From DATBGO01 sp963840095 (GTDB lineage: Bacteria; Actinomycetota; Actinomycetes; Streptosporangiales; Streptosporangiaceae), in the NCBI GenBank assembly GCA_963840095.1, contig CAWIXN010000012.1:974594-1038593 (forward strand): a stretch of 64,000 nt of DNA. Reading direction: 5' to 3'. Position 1 is the stretch's first letter, and each line of letters opens with the position of its first letter. Positions 36,643-44,899 of the stretch are shown here, piece by piece. The translations under genes and the position numbers were made by a program. The notes under the pieces were generated by a model. It saw only the letters and a list, made by a program, of their open reading frames with translations, searched no databases and was not told the DNA's origin.

Positions 36643-38243
36643 CCGGGACCGTCGCGAGCCTGTCGGCCGCCTTCAGCTCCGCCCCGGTGATCCCGACACC
36701 GCGCATCGAATACGGCCAGCTTTCGCCGATGCTGCTGGTCTTCGGCGTCGCGGTGGCCGGGGTGCTGGTCGAGGCGTTCGTGGCCAGGCCGCTGCGGCGG
36801 CCGATCCACATCGCCCTCTCGCTGGGCGGCCTCGCGGGCGCCTTCATCCTCACCATCGTGGTCGGGGCCACCAGCTCCGCCTTCAGCCACGGCAGCCCGG
36901 GGCACATCGCGGCGGAGGGCGCGGTCGCGGTGGACCGGCCCACCCTGTTCATCCAGGGCACGATCCTGGTGCTCGCGTTCATCAGCACGCTGATGATCGC
37001 CGAGAGCTCACATGAGGTGAGCCCGTTCGTGGCCCAGGCGGCTGCCGTGCCGGGCAGCGCCGAGGAACGCGAGGGGCTCGAGGCGGGCATCACGCACACC
37101 GAGGTCTACCCGCTGACCCTGTTCGCGGTGGGCGGCATGCTGCTGTTCCCCGCCGCCAACGACCTGCTCACCATGTTCGTCGCGCTGGAGGTGCTGTCCC
37201 TGCCGCTGTACCTGCTGTGCGGCCTGGCCCGGCGCCGGCGCCTGCTGTCCCAGGAAGCGGCGATGAAGTACTTCCTGCTGGGGGCGTACTCGTCGGCGTT
37301 CTTCCTGTTCGGCGTGGCGATGCTGTACGGATTCGCGGGCTCGGTGCGGCTATCGGCGATCGCCTCGACGGCCTCCTCAAGCACCGCGAACGCGACGCTC
37401 CTGTATGCCGGGATCGCGCTGCTCGGCCTCGGCCTGTTCTTCAAGATCGGTGCCGTGCCGTTCCACAGCTGGAAGCCTGACGTGTACCAGGGCGCTCCCA
37501 CGCCGGTCACGGCGCTGATGGCCTCGTGCACCCTGGTGTCCGCCTTCGGGGCCGTACTGCGTATCTTCTACGTCGCATTCGGGCAGCTGACCTGGGACTG
37601 GCGGCCGGCCCTGTGGGCGGTCGCGATCTTGACCATGCTGGTCGGCTCGATCGTCGCGATCACCCAGACGGACGTCAAGCGGCTGCTGGCCTATTCCTCC
37701 ATCGCTCAGGCCGGGTACGTCCTGACCGGGGTGGTCGCGGCCAACACGGCGGGCCTGTCCGGCAGCCTGTTCTACCTGGCAGCCTACGGCGCCGCGGTCA
37801 TCGGCGCCTTCGCCGTGGTCACGCTGGTGCGCGACCCGGCCGGCGAGGCGGCCCACCTGAAAAGCTGGGCCGGCCTCGGCAAGCGCTCGCCACTGGTAGC
37901 CGGGGTCTTCGCCTTCTTCCTCATCGCGTTTGCCGGAATACCCCTGACCAGCGGTTTCAGCGGCAAGTTCGCGGTATTCGAGGCTGCCGTCAGCGGCGGG
38001 GCGCTGCCGCTGGTGATCATCGGGGTACTCAGCAGCGCGATTCTCGCGTTCCCCTATGTCCGGGTTATCGTGCTGATGTTCTTCAGCGAGCCGGGGCCAG
38101 GCGGGGCGGCCGTGGTCCGGCCGAGCCTTTACACTGGGGTGGCCGTGGCGGCCGGCGCGGTCATTACGCTGTGGCTGGGCGTGGCACCAGAGCCGCTGCT
38201 GAATCTCGCCCACCACGCCGCCAGCCAGCTGTTCGTGCGCTGA
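36639..38243 (+). CDS. nuoN: NADH-quinone oxidoreductase subunit N
   Basis: The 534-residue subunit is the third antiporter-like module. 'FVALEVLSLPLYLLCGLARR' contains the conserved Glu, and 'FFKIGAVPFHSWKPDVYQGAPTPVTALMASCT' the Lys/His region. It has about 14 helices. GTG start overlaps nuoM. It ends the operon; the next gene begins about 160 bp on. All fourteen subunits appear intact. Confidence 0.96.
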   Translation: MTGTVASLSAAFSSAPVIPTPRIEYGQLSPMLLVFGVAVAGVLVEAFVARPLRRPIHIALSLGGLAGAFILTIVVGATSSAFSHGSPGHIAAEGAVAVDRPTLFIQGTILVLAFISTLMIAESSHEVSPFVAQAAAVPGSAEEREGLEAGITHTEVYPLTLFAVGGMLLFPAANDLLTMFVALEVLSLPLYLLCGLARRRRLLSQEAAMKYFLLGAYSSAFFLFGVAMLYGFAGSVRLSAIASTASSSTANATLLYAGIALLGLGLFFKIGAVPFHSWKPDVYQGAPTPVTALMASCTLVSAFGAVLRIFYVAFGQLTWDWRPALWAVAILTMLVGSIVAITQTDVKRLLAYSSIAQAGYVLTGVVAANTAGLSGSLFYLAAYGAAVIGAFAVVTLVRDPAGEAAHLKSWAGLGKRSPLVAGVFAFFLIAFAGIPLTSGFSGKFAVFEAAVSGGALPLVIIGVLSSAILAFPYVRVIVLMFFSEPGPGGAAVVRPSLYTGVAVAAGAVITLWLGVAPEPLLNLAHHAASQLFVR

Positions 38244-38401
38244 CCGACCGGGCGGCGGCGAGGGCGCTGGTGTTCCCTGCCGCATCGCGGGCATATCCCG
38301 ATTACCTAGCCTTGCACCTATCGTGGGGGTGGCGTTGCGATGTCCGCACCGCCGCCGGTCCGCCGGTCCGCCAGCCGGGCGGCCAGATCGAGGGAGCCTG
38401 A

Positions 38402-39397
38402 GTGATCACTGTCGTGCCCGTGGAGCTATCCGATGCGGCGCTGGCGGCCGACGTTGTCGACGGCCTCGCGCTGGTCGAGGACGGCCTGCGGGAGGCGGCG
38501 CGCGCCCAGCACGAGCAGCTCGCGGACACATCCAGGTACCTGATCGATGCGGGCGGCAAGCGGTTCCGGGCCACCCTGGTGCTGCTGGCCGCCCAGTTCG
38601 GCAATTCGAAGGACGAGCGGATCGTACCGGCTGCGGTAGCCATCGAGCTCACCCATCTGGCCACCCTCTATCACGACGACGTGATGGACGAGGCGCCCGT
38701 CCGGCGCGGGCTGCCCAGCGCCAACTCCCGCTGGGACAATACGATCGCCATCCTGACCGGGGACTTCCTCTTCGCCCGCGCCTCCCAGATCCTGGCCGAC
38801 CTCGGCACCGACGCGATCAGGATCCAGGCCGCGACCTTCAGCCGCCTGGTCAGCGGGCAGATCGCGGAGACCGTCGGCCCGCGGCCCGATGAGGATCCGC
38901 TGACCCACTACCTGAGCGTTGTGACCCAGAAGACCGCGTCGCTGATCGCTACCGCCGGCCAGTTCGGCGCCATGTTCTCCGGAGCGCCTGACCAGGTCGT
39001 CGAGCGGATCCGCCCGGCCTGCGAGGCGCTCGGCGTGGCCTTCCAGCTCTCCGACGACATCCTGGATGTGGCTAGCGAGTCGGCGCAATCGGGCAAGACC
39101 CCGGGGACGGACCTGCGCGAGGGGGTGCGGACGCTGCCAATGCTGCACGCGCTGCGCTCGGCCGACAGCGGTGACGCCCGGCTGGTCGAGCTGCTGGGCA
39201 GCGGCGAGCTGACCGACCCCGCCCGGCATGCCGAGGCCCTCACCCTGCTCCGGGCGCACCCTGGAATGCGGATGGCCCGGGCGGACATGGCCCGCTGGGC
39301 CCAGCTGGCCAGGGACGAGATCCTGGCCCTGCCCGACGTGCCGGCCCGCGCGGCGTTTGAGGCGCTCTGCGATTTCGTGGTGGAGCGGACCGGCTGA
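38402..39397 (+). CDS. Polyprenyl diphosphate synthase (menaquinone side-chain)
   Basis: The 331-residue trans-prenyltransferase carries the first Asp-rich motif in 'LYHDDVMDEAPVRRGLPSAN' (~residue 92) and the second in 'QLSDDILDVASES' (~218), plus 'GGKRFRATLVLLAA' at the IPP site. It builds the long isoprenoid diphosphate joined to the menaquinone ring. Position after nuoN, with menG and a menJ-type gene before nuoA, supports that pathway. Small residues before the first DDxxD favour a long product; exact chain length cannot be read. The GTG start overlaps a TGA of a different frame. Confidence 0.92.
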   Translation: MITVVPVELSDAALAADVVDGLALVEDGLREAARAQHEQLADTSRYLIDAGGKRFRATLVLLAAQFGNSKDERIVPAAVAIELTHLATLYHDDVMDEAPVRRGLPSANSRWDNTIAILTGDFLFARASQILADLGTDAIRIQAATFSRLVSGQIAETVGPRPDEDPLTHYLSVVTQKTASLIATAGQFGAMFSGAPDQVVERIRPACEALGVAFQLSDDILDVASESAQSGKTPGTDLREGVRTLPMLHALRSADSGDARLVELLGSGELTDPARHAEALTLLRAHPGMRMARADMARWAQLARDEILALPDVPARAAFEALCDFVVERTG

Positions 39398-39557
39398 GCC
39401 TCTTCTTTGGCTGCACCGGCGGCTCGGGCCGGCCCGTCAGGCCCGCAGGCGCCTGGACGTCGGCTGCGGGCTCCGGCGCTGGCGCTGGCGCTGGCGCGCG
39501 TCATCCGTTTCGCGGCCATATCGGCACGACGGCAGTTACTACCCTGGAGGCAGCTAT

Positions 39558-40313
39558 ATGGGGATTCGTCCGAGGATGACAGCCGCGGCCCTGGCCGCCG
39601 CTACCGCCGCGACGGTCGTCCTGGCGGCCTGCAGCGGCTCATCGGCCTCACCGGCCGCGCCACCGGCGTCCGGCTCGGCCACGTCCGGGTCGGCCACGTC
39701 CGGCTCGTCGCCGTCGGGGACGTCGCGCTCGGCGGCCGCGGCCGTCGCCCAGATGAAGACCGCGGTACGCGCCGCAACCAGCGTGCACCTGGCTGGCTCG
39801 CTGAGCGGTTCCGGGAAGACGATCGGCCTGAACGTCGGCCTGACCAAGTCGGGTAAGTTCTCCGGCACGGTGACCGAGGGCGGCGCGACGTTGACGATCA
39901 TCAACGCGGGCGGGAAGGTCTACATCAAGGCCACCCGCTCGTTTCTGGCCCTGCTCCACGTGCCCGCCGTGGTCTGCTCGGTCATGTGCGGCAAGTACGT
40001 CGAAATGTCCGCCGCCCAGGGCGCCGCGCTGACCGGCGAGCTCAGCATGCCCCAGCTGCTCCAGTCGATCACCGGGAAGCTGCCCGTCTTCACCAGCGCG
40101 GGGATCCAGACGGTCAGCGGCCAGCCGGCCCAGATACTGCACGGTGCCGACGGGTCCACGCTCGCCGTCGCGGCGACCGGGAAGGCTTACCCGATCGAGG
40201 CCATCTCAAGCCGCGATAAGCACGGGAGTCTCAGCTTCTCCCAGTGGAACAGCGTGCCGCCGCCGGTCGCGCCGGCCGCCAGCCAGGTGATCGACGTGAA
40301 CAAGCTGGGCTGA
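39558..40313 (+). CDS. Exported lipoprotein, LppX/LprG-like fold possible
   Basis: The 251-residue protein starts with a lipoprotein signal, 'AATVVLAAC' with lipidation Cys25, followed by a Ser/Ala/Gly/Pro linker to about residue 60. The mature domain ('SVHLAGSLSGSGKTIGLNVGLTKSGKFSGTVTEGG', 'GGKVYIKATRSFLALL', 'GKAYPIEAISS') has the repeated beta-strand character of actinobacterial LppX_LprAFG/LolA-like carriers, which I infer from pattern only. Two further Cys ('VVCSVMCGKY') could form a disulfide. ATG is preceded by CTGGAGG. It stands alone and is followed by a hairpin. Confidence 0.8.
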   Translation: MGIRPRMTAAALAAATAATVVLAACSGSSASPAAPPASGSATSGSATSGSSPSGTSRSAAAAVAQMKTAVRAATSVHLAGSLSGSGKTIGLNVGLTKSGKFSGTVTEGGATLTIINAGGKVYIKATRSFLALLHVPAVVCSVMCGKYVEMSAAQGAALTGELSMPQLLQSITGKLPVFTSAGIQTVSGQPAQILHGADGSTLAVAATGKAYPIEAISSRDKHGSLSFSQWNSVPPPVAPAASQVIDVNKLG

Positions 40314-40317
40314 CTCC

Positions 40318-40333
40318 CGGCCGCGTGCGGCCG
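40318..40333 (+). terminator. GC-rich terminator-like hairpin after the lipoprotein gene
   Basis: CGGCCGC and GCGGCCG form a perfect inverted repeat (7-bp arms, two bases between them; a 6-bp stem with four-base loop in practice) starting five bases after the stop codon. No T-tract follows. Location supports termination. Confidence 0.5.
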
Positions 40334-40464
40334 CGGGCCGCCGGACAGCGGGTCATCAGCCGCAGCCCGCTGCTGTCCTCAGGGAGCTGTCGTGCGCTGC
40401 CGGACGGCGGCCGTCGCACGCTAGCATTGCCGTGCAATGAGAACTACTGGGCGCAAGGCGAACG

Positions 40465-41454
40465 ATGCGGTCGCGTCTGAGCGCCGGCCGCGCAGGCCCG
40501 CGAGCAGCAGCCGACGATGGCGGCATCGCCGTCAGAAACAGCGACTTCGTGCAGTCCCTCGACCGGGGGCTAGCCGTGATCCGCGCCTTCGGGCCGGATC
40601 GTGACCGGCTGAGCCTCAGCGAGGTCGCCCGCGCGACGGGCCTGACCAGGGCAGCGGCGCGCCGGTTCCTGCTGACGCTGGTCAAGCTCGGCTACGTGCG
40701 CAGCGACGGCAGACAGTTCTCGCTCCGGCCCAGGGTGCTCGAGCTCGGTTATGCCTACCTGTCCGGGCTGGCGCTGCCCGAGGTCGCCGCACCGCACATG
40801 GAGGAACTCGTTGCCCGGCTGCACGAGTCGTCGTCGATCTCGGTGCTGGACGGGCCGCACGTCGTTTACGTGGTCCGGGTTCCGACGAAGCGGATCATGA
40901 CGGTGGCGATCTCGGTGGGCACCAGGTTTCCCGCGTACGCGACATCCATGGGCCGTGTCCTGCTCGCCGCGCTGAGCGAGGACGAGCTGGACCGGTACCT
41001 GTCCGAGGCGGTGCTCGACCCGTTCACCAGCCGGACGGTGACCGACCCGGTCCGACTCAGGGCCATCGTCCGCGAGGTGGCGAGGCAGGGCTACGCCATC
41101 GTCGACCAGGAGCTCGAGGAGGGCCTGCGGGCGGTTGCCGCGCCGATCCGCGGCGCTGCCGACGTGGGCCACGCGGCCATCAACGTATCCGCGCACGCCA
41201 GCCGGGTCAGCGTGGCCGCCCTGCGGTCGGAGATACTGCCCGAGCTGCTCAAGACGGCCCGGCAGATCGAAGCTGACCTGCAGGTGCAGGGCCGGCCTGA
41301 CCTCGGCTGCCCGCGGTGCGGGTTGGGCCTGATCGGGCCTTCGGGCGGGAATCACGGCCTGCGGCGGGCGGTTGTCAGATTGTGCGGGCCGGGCCGGCCC
41401 GCTCGACCTCGGCAGGCGCCGGATGTCAGCCTCCGCCGGGGTGTAGCTCGTTGA
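40465..41454 (+). CDS. IclR-family transcriptional regulator (PcaR/PobR-like)
   Basis: Residues ~25-90 are the winged helix ('FVQSLDRGLAVIRAFG', 'SLSEVARATGLTRAAARRFLLTLVKLGYV'), and ~105-280 the IclR effector domain ('VYVVRVPTKRIMTVAISVGTRFPAYATSMGRVLLAAL'). 'FVQSLDRGLAVIRAF' is typical of the Pca/Pob subgroup that controls aromatic acid catabolism. After about residue 283 the protein carries a ~45-residue Arg/Gly-rich tail not found in the family. The stop lies ten bases before msrA, so both may share a transcript. No aromatic catabolic genes are seen nearby. Confidence 0.9.
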   Translation: MRSRLSAGRAGPRAAADDGGIAVRNSDFVQSLDRGLAVIRAFGPDRDRLSLSEVARATGLTRAAARRFLLTLVKLGYVRSDGRQFSLRPRVLELGYAYLSGLALPEVAAPHMEELVARLHESSSISVLDGPHVVYVVRVPTKRIMTVAISVGTRFPAYATSMGRVLLAALSEDELDRYLSEAVLDPFTSRTVTDPVRLRAIVREVARQGYAIVDQELEEGLRAVAAPIRGAADVGHAAINVSAHASRVSVAALRSEILPELLKTARQIEADLQVQGRPDLGCPRCGLGLIGPSGGNHGLRRAVVRLCGPGRPARPRQAPDVSLRRGVAR

Positions 41455-41464
41455 GGAGGCGGCC

Positions 41465-42157
41465 GTGAGCATGTTCGGATTCCACAAGGCGCGGATGATC
41501 ACCGCGGATGAGGCCCTCCTGGGACGGAGCAGGCCGATGGAGGTCCCGGCGCGCCATGAGGTCCTCGGCAGCCCGTTGCGGCCGCCCTATCCGGCCGGCA
41601 GCCAGGTCGCTGAGTTCGCGCTGGGCTGCTTCTGGGGGGCCGAGAAGAAGTACTGGCAGACGCCGGGGGTGCTCTCCACCGCGGTGGGCTACGAGGGCGG
41701 GTTCACGCCCAACCCCACCTACGAGGAGGTCTGCTCCGGGCGCACCGGGCACGCCGAGACCGTACGGGTGGTCTTCGACCCGGCCAAGATCTCCTACCGT
41801 GAGCTGCTCGCGATCTTCTGGGAGTCCCATAACCCCACGCAGGGCATGCGGCAGGGCAACGACGTGGGCTCCCAGTACCGTTCCGCGATCTTCTACACCT
41901 CACCTGAGCAGGAGGCCGAGGCGAGGGAGTCGCTGGCCGCCTACCAGAGGCGGCTGAGCGAGGCCGGATACGGTGAGATCACCACGGAGGTGTCCCCGGC
42001 TTCGGACTTCTACTTCGCCGAGGACTACCACCAGCAGTATCTTTCAAGCAATAAAAACCCGTACGGGTACTGCCCGGACCACGGGACGGGCGTGTCCTGC
42101 CCCATCGGTGTCGTCAAGGCCAGTGGCCCCGTTGGGAGCGTCAAGGCGGAGAAGTGA
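41465..42157 (+). CDS. msrA: Peptide-methionine (S)-S-oxide reductase MsrA
   Basis: The 230-residue repair enzyme has the active-site motif 'FALGCFWGAEKKYWQTPGV' with catalytic Cys55, 'VGYEGGFTPNPTYEEVCSGRTGHAE' and 'SDFYFAEDYHQQYL', and a resolving Cys in 'GTGVSCPIG' near the C-terminus. It reduces oxidised methionine using thioredoxin. GTG 41465 has a strong GGAGG; ATG 41471 is an alternative. The last third includes a stretch with AT-rich codons (AGCAATAAAAAC) unlike its surroundings, and a diverged copy of this 3' end recurs ~0.85 kb downstream. Confidence 0.95.
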   Translation: MSMFGFHKARMITADEALLGRSRPMEVPARHEVLGSPLRPPYPAGSQVAEFALGCFWGAEKKYWQTPGVLSTAVGYEGGFTPNPTYEEVCSGRTGHAETVRVVFDPAKISYRELLAIFWESHNPTQGMRQGNDVGSQYRSAIFYTSPEQEAEARESLAAYQRRLSEAGYGEITTEVSPASDFYFAEDYHQQYLSSNKNPYGYCPDHGTGVSCPIGVVKASGPVGSVKAEK

Positions 42158-42225
42158 GCTAGGCGGGCGAGCGGCTGGCAGTCATGTTGGTCGCCCGTTC
42201 GCGACAGCGCTGCTGGGGCTAGCCT

Positions 42226-42495
42226 TCAGGCAGCAACAAGTGGGTGCGCGTGCGCCTGCTCGTAGAGCGGTTCCGGGGCCAGGTCAATACCGTCGGGCCA
42301 GGCTATTGTGCCTGCCTCGGTGTCGATCCTGACCTGGGCGAAGTACTCAGGATCGTTGAGCGGCTCCAGGACTCCTATCCAGCGTTCCTGGGTGAAGTCG
42401 ACGTCGCCAACGGTCCCGTCACTAAACAACAGCCGAAGTACATGCTCACCGAGCACAGCAACACCGACCACAACCGGAAGGTACTCCTCGCTCAT
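42226..42495 (-). CDS. DUF2442 protein
   Basis: The 89-residue protein reads 'MSEEYLPVVVGVAVLGEHV', 'LLFSDGTVGDVDFT', 'FAQVRIDTEAGTIAWPDGIDLAPEPLYE'. This is the DUF2442 domain, including its hallmark 'TIxWPNGxDxxPExLY' region. DUF2442 genes commonly follow DUF4160 genes, and here a DUF4160 relic ends 11 bp upstream in the same direction. The pair is often discussed as antitoxin-like, but function is unproven. The stop lies 68 bp from the convergent msrA stop. Confidence 0.85.
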   Translation of the reverse strand: MSEEYLPVVVGVAVLGEHVLRLLFSDGTVGDVDFTQERWIGVLEPLNDPEYFAQVRIDTEAGTIAWPDGIDLAPEPLYEQAHAHPLVAA

Positions 42496-42505
42496 GCTGT
42501 AGATC

Positions 42506-42768
42506 CTACGGCAGCGGGTCGATCTCGCTGAGGGGCTCACTCTTCCGGGCGCGCTCCCAGTTCGCCAGGATCTCCTGATTTCGCAGAATGGCCCATTCCC
42601 GGACAAGCCGGAGCGCCCGAGGTTCAAGGCTGCCGGCAAGCACCTCCCGTCTACCGAGACCGAAGCGCGGCGCCCGGCGTAGTAGGCATGGAAGTGGGCC
42701 ACAGGGTGATCGCGCTCGTTCCAGTACATGTAGATCACTACGCCGTAGAACGAGCTGATCCGTGGCAT
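42506..42768 (-). pseudogene. DUF4160 gene with a one-base frameshift
   Basis: The first 37 codons give a clean DUF4160 start: 'MPRISSFYGVVIYMYWNER', 'PVAHFHAYYAGRRASVSVDG'. At about 42644-42648 the frame breaks; the family sequence resumes in another frame as 'VLAGSLEPRALRLVREWA' and 'NQEILANWERARKSEPL', ending in TAG eleven bases before the DUF2442 start. One missing base near GACGGGAGG explains everything: with it restored the gene would encode 87 residues. In the present frame translation runs on into DUF2442 as a fused nonsense-bearing product. A sequencing error is the main alternative to a true mutation. Confidence 0.85.
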
Positions 42769-42894
42769 GCCACGACGATAGCCTCGGCCGATCCGGCCGT
42801 GGCGTGCTCTCCGCGGGCGTGTTGAACGCCAGCCGACATTTCCGCGGAAACGCTGCCGCTCCGCCGTCCCGACGGGTCCGTGTTTCACTCCGGG

Positions 42895-43032
42895 TACTGC
42901 TGGCACCAGCAGTATCTTTCAGATGCCAAGAACCCGTACGGCTCCTGCCCCGACCACGGTACGGGCGTGTCCTGCCCGGTCGGCGTGGTGAAGGCGAGCG
43001 GTCCGCTCGGGAGCGTGACGACGGAGGGCTGA
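42895..43032 (+). pseudogene. 3' fragment of a second msrA
   Basis: The frame 'HQQYLSDAKNPYGSCPDHG', 'TGVSCPVGVVKASGPLGSV' then TGA is a diverged copy of the C-terminal ~43 residues of MsrA. Bases CACCAGCAGTATCTTTCA are identical in both genes, after which they differ mostly at third positions. No upstream msrA sequence precedes it. The fragment and the intact gene bracket the DUF2442/DUF4160 pair, which points to insertion or recombination inside an msrA copy. Confidence 0.88.
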
Positions 43033-43333
43033 GCTGACCTGGCGAGGCTCGCCGGGTGGGCTGCGCGACAAGTACGCTCGACGGTAACTCTGGCTTGACC
43101 TTGACGGCGCCCCGTGGTCCACGATCACAAGATCCCAGTGACCCTGAATCCCGCGTCCGACCGACCCGTCCGGCATGCAGCGGGCACGGTGACCTGTTCC
43201 TTACGAGGTCGTATCGCGTGGTCGTCTAGGCTGGGTCTCCGCAGCTCAACTCGTATTTATCGATACCGTGAGTGTCCGCCAGTGCCCTTCCTTGGTCAGC
43301 GGGTTCTGGCACGGGAGTGTCTCCCGGACAAGA
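43033..43333. other. Intergenic region after the msrA fragment
   Basis: No coding sequence is supported in these ~300 bases. It contains CTTGACCTTGACGG near 43092, which superficially recalls a MerR-type -35 direct motif, but no spaced dyad follows. The region is less GC-rich around 43250-43265. Confidence 0.4.
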
Positions 43334-43774
43334 TCACTGGCGGTAGTCCGTGCTTGTGGCCCTTACCTGCGCCGACATGTTGCGGTATCGGTTCACCACA
43401 GCCGTGCCCAGACCGGCGACTGCGAGGATGACCCATACCATGATCACCGCGTAGCCGACGTGCTTGCTGACGTGTTCGACGATGATGGCCACGAACCCGG
43501 TAAGCCCGGCGCCGATCCCGGCGCCGAGAAACAGCGCCTGGCCCTTACCCGACCGCCAGGACTCTGCCGGCGGGCGAGAACCTGATGATCCAGTGCGTAG
43601 CCTGGCATCTACCCGCTTGTCGATCTCCGCGCCGATCCGATCGACCAAGCTTTCTGCGACCGCGTCGTCGTAGTCGCGGCCGAGTTCGTGGTGCGCTGCT
43701 GTTGCGGCAGCGATATCACTCCGCGTCGTCTGATCCACGGCATCACGATACATCTCGAATACTTTGCGGTCCAC
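43334..43774 (-). CDS. Small actinobacterial membrane protein, unknown function
   Basis: The 146-residue protein has an acidic/helical N-terminal half ('HHELGRDYDDAVAESLVDRIGAEIDKRVDARL') and two hydrophobic helices near residues 80-100 ('LFLGAGIGAGLTGFVAIIV') and 108-125 ('AVIMVWVILAVAGLGTAV'). The motif 'YDDAVAESLVDRI' with a later membrane pair is common in actinobacterial proteins of unknown role. GTG 43774 is used; an ATG seven codons later is possible. It stands isolated between gene relics. Confidence 0.75.
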   Translation of the reverse strand: MDRKVFEMYRDAVDQTTRSDIAAATAAHHELGRDYDDAVAESLVDRIGAEIDKRVDARLRTGSSGSRPPAESWRSGKGQALFLGAGIGAGLTGFVAIIVEHVSKHVGYAVIMVWVILAVAGLGTAVVNRYRNMSAQVRATSTDYRQ

Positions 43775-43793
43775 TATCGGAACTATCTAGTGG

Positions 43794-43998
43794 ATGTTCG
43801 CCGCCCGTGTACCGGGCCTGGCCTGTGGCCTGGCCCTTGCCGTCAGGCCGGCTGGGGCGGCAGAGGCCCCGGACCGATAGGGTGACCGCGACCATCCCAG
43901 TCGGCGCCGGGCCGGTCGAGGTGGGGACCAACCCGTTGACCAACACCGTTTACGTCAGCAATTTCGGAGACGACACGGTGTCGGTGATCTCGGGCTAA
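43794..43998 (+). pseudogene. Remnant of a secreted YVTN beta-propeller gene
   Basis: ATG 43794 opens a signal-peptide-like frame ('FAARVPGLACGLALAVRPAG' then AEAPDR) that stops at TAG 43878. Immediately after, in the next frame, one propeller repeat reads 'VTATIPVGAGPVEVGTNP', 'LTNTVYVSNFGDDTVSVISG' and then TAA. 'TNTVYVSNFGDDTVSVI' is the hallmark YVTN (YncE-like) blade. A full protein would have many blades, so this is a frameshifted and deeply truncated relic. Confidence 0.75.
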
Positions 43999-44200
43999 CC
44001 AGCGCAGTCGATCGAGGTCTTGACGCAGGCTACTACATCATGGCCAGTGGCCACCCCTCGGCGCGATGGTGCCTGAACTAAGCGCTCTAGGCGTTCACGC
44101 TGGCGTTGGCGCTGGCCAGGCGGTCGCGGCTGCTGAGCAGGTCATCGACCTCGCCGTCCACCTGCATCCGGCCGCCGAAACCAGGACGAGGTAGGGATCA

Positions 44201-44374
44201 TTACCGGGCCGAGCGCTTGCCGGGCCGCCGCCGCATCCGCAGAGCGCTCAGGAGCAGCGCGCCGAGGAATATGACAATGCCGATGAACAGCAGGTACAGC
44301 AGGCCCTTCACGACCACGCCCACGATGCCCAGCGCGATCGCCACGATCACCAGCAGTAGAAAGAAGGCAAGCAT
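44201..44374 (-). CDS. 57-residue hydrophobic membrane protein
   Basis: This short gene encodes 'MLAFFLLLVIVAIALGIVGV', a Lys, then 'GLLYLLFIGIVIFLGALLL' and a basic C-terminus ending 'RRPGKRSAR'. It matches the very common actinobacterial 'hydrophobic protein' of about 55 residues with two tightly packed helices. RBS GGAGG lies five bases before the ATG. Stop TAA. It lies 25 bp downstream of the PRC-barrel gene on the same strand, so both may be cotranscribed. Function is unknown; stress-related small membrane proteins look similar. Confidence 0.85.
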   Translation of the reverse strand: MLAFFLLLVIVAIALGIVGVVVKGLLYLLFIGIVIFLGALLLSALRMRRRPGKRSAR

Positions 44375-44399
44375 CCGATCCTCCGCTCCGTCGGGCCGC

Positions 44400-44756
44400 T
44401 TAGCGGCGGGCTAGCCGCCGCTCGCCGCCGCCGCCCGGCTGGTAGGTCAGGCCGTAATGCTTGAAGATCGCCTCTTCGTCGCCCGCAGGAAGCTCACCGT
44501 CGGTGTCGATCGACGGGGCGTCCTTCACTTGCTTCTTGTCATAGCAGACCTTGAGGTACCCCGGGCCCACGGTCGCCTGGTTGAGGGGAACGAACACGAG
44601 CCGGTGCCGGGTGAGCAGGCCGACCCTGACCGTGCCGAACGATGGCAGGTCGGTGCCGGTGTCGACGTAGACGGCTTCCAGTTCGCCGATCTTGTGACCG
44701 TCGGCGTCAACCACGTCGTGGCCGCGCCACTCCCGGATGTCACCAGCCTCGAACAC
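44400..44756 (-). CDS. PRC-barrel domain protein
   Basis: The 118-residue protein is a single PRC barrel: 'IREWRGHDVVDADGHKIGELEAVYVDTGTDLPSFGTVRVG' followed by 'LVFVPLNQATVGPGYLKVCYDKKQVKDAP'. The segment 'DTDGELPAGDEEAIFKHYGL' is the usual C-terminal helix of the actinobacterial type. It starts at GTG with GGAGGAAGG upstream. PRC barrels act as protein or RNA adaptors and often accompany stress genes; partner here unknown. Confidence 0.87.
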   Translation of the reverse strand: MFEAGDIREWRGHDVVDADGHKIGELEAVYVDTGTDLPSFGTVRVGLLTRHRLVFVPLNQATVGPGYLKVCYDKKQVKDAPSIDTDGELPAGDEEAIFKHYGLTYQPGGGGERRLARR

Positions 44757-44899
44757 GCCAGCCTTCCTCCCATAGCGCTGCGCTGCCGCTTTGGCTATTT
44801 GATCCTACCCGGATGCGAGCTGCGGGCATCCTGGATGCGCCTCGCGATCAGGCGAGGCGTCTGCGTATGCGGGAGCACTATCGCCCCGCCGGCTATGGC

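Noticed and set aside
39470..39520. Short GCTGGC tandem repeats before the lipoprotein gene
   Set aside because: Only four imperfect units in a GC-rich spacer; not distinctive enough to call a functional repeat.
42226..42906. One continuous 226-codon gene across DUF4160 and DUF2442
   Set aside because: The middle part is out of frame with respect to DUF4160 family sequence; two separate genes with a frameshift explain it better.
43585..43878. Upstream part of the open frame leading into the YVTN blade
   Set aside because: It overlaps the opposite-strand membrane protein gene and does not look coding; only the blade after 43882 is real propeller sequence.
44087..44175. Minus-strand peptide 'MQVDGEVDDLLSSRDRLAS' resembling the end of an ABC transporter ATPase
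   Set aside because: Only ~27 residues, no upstream ATPase motif; too short to call even as a relic.
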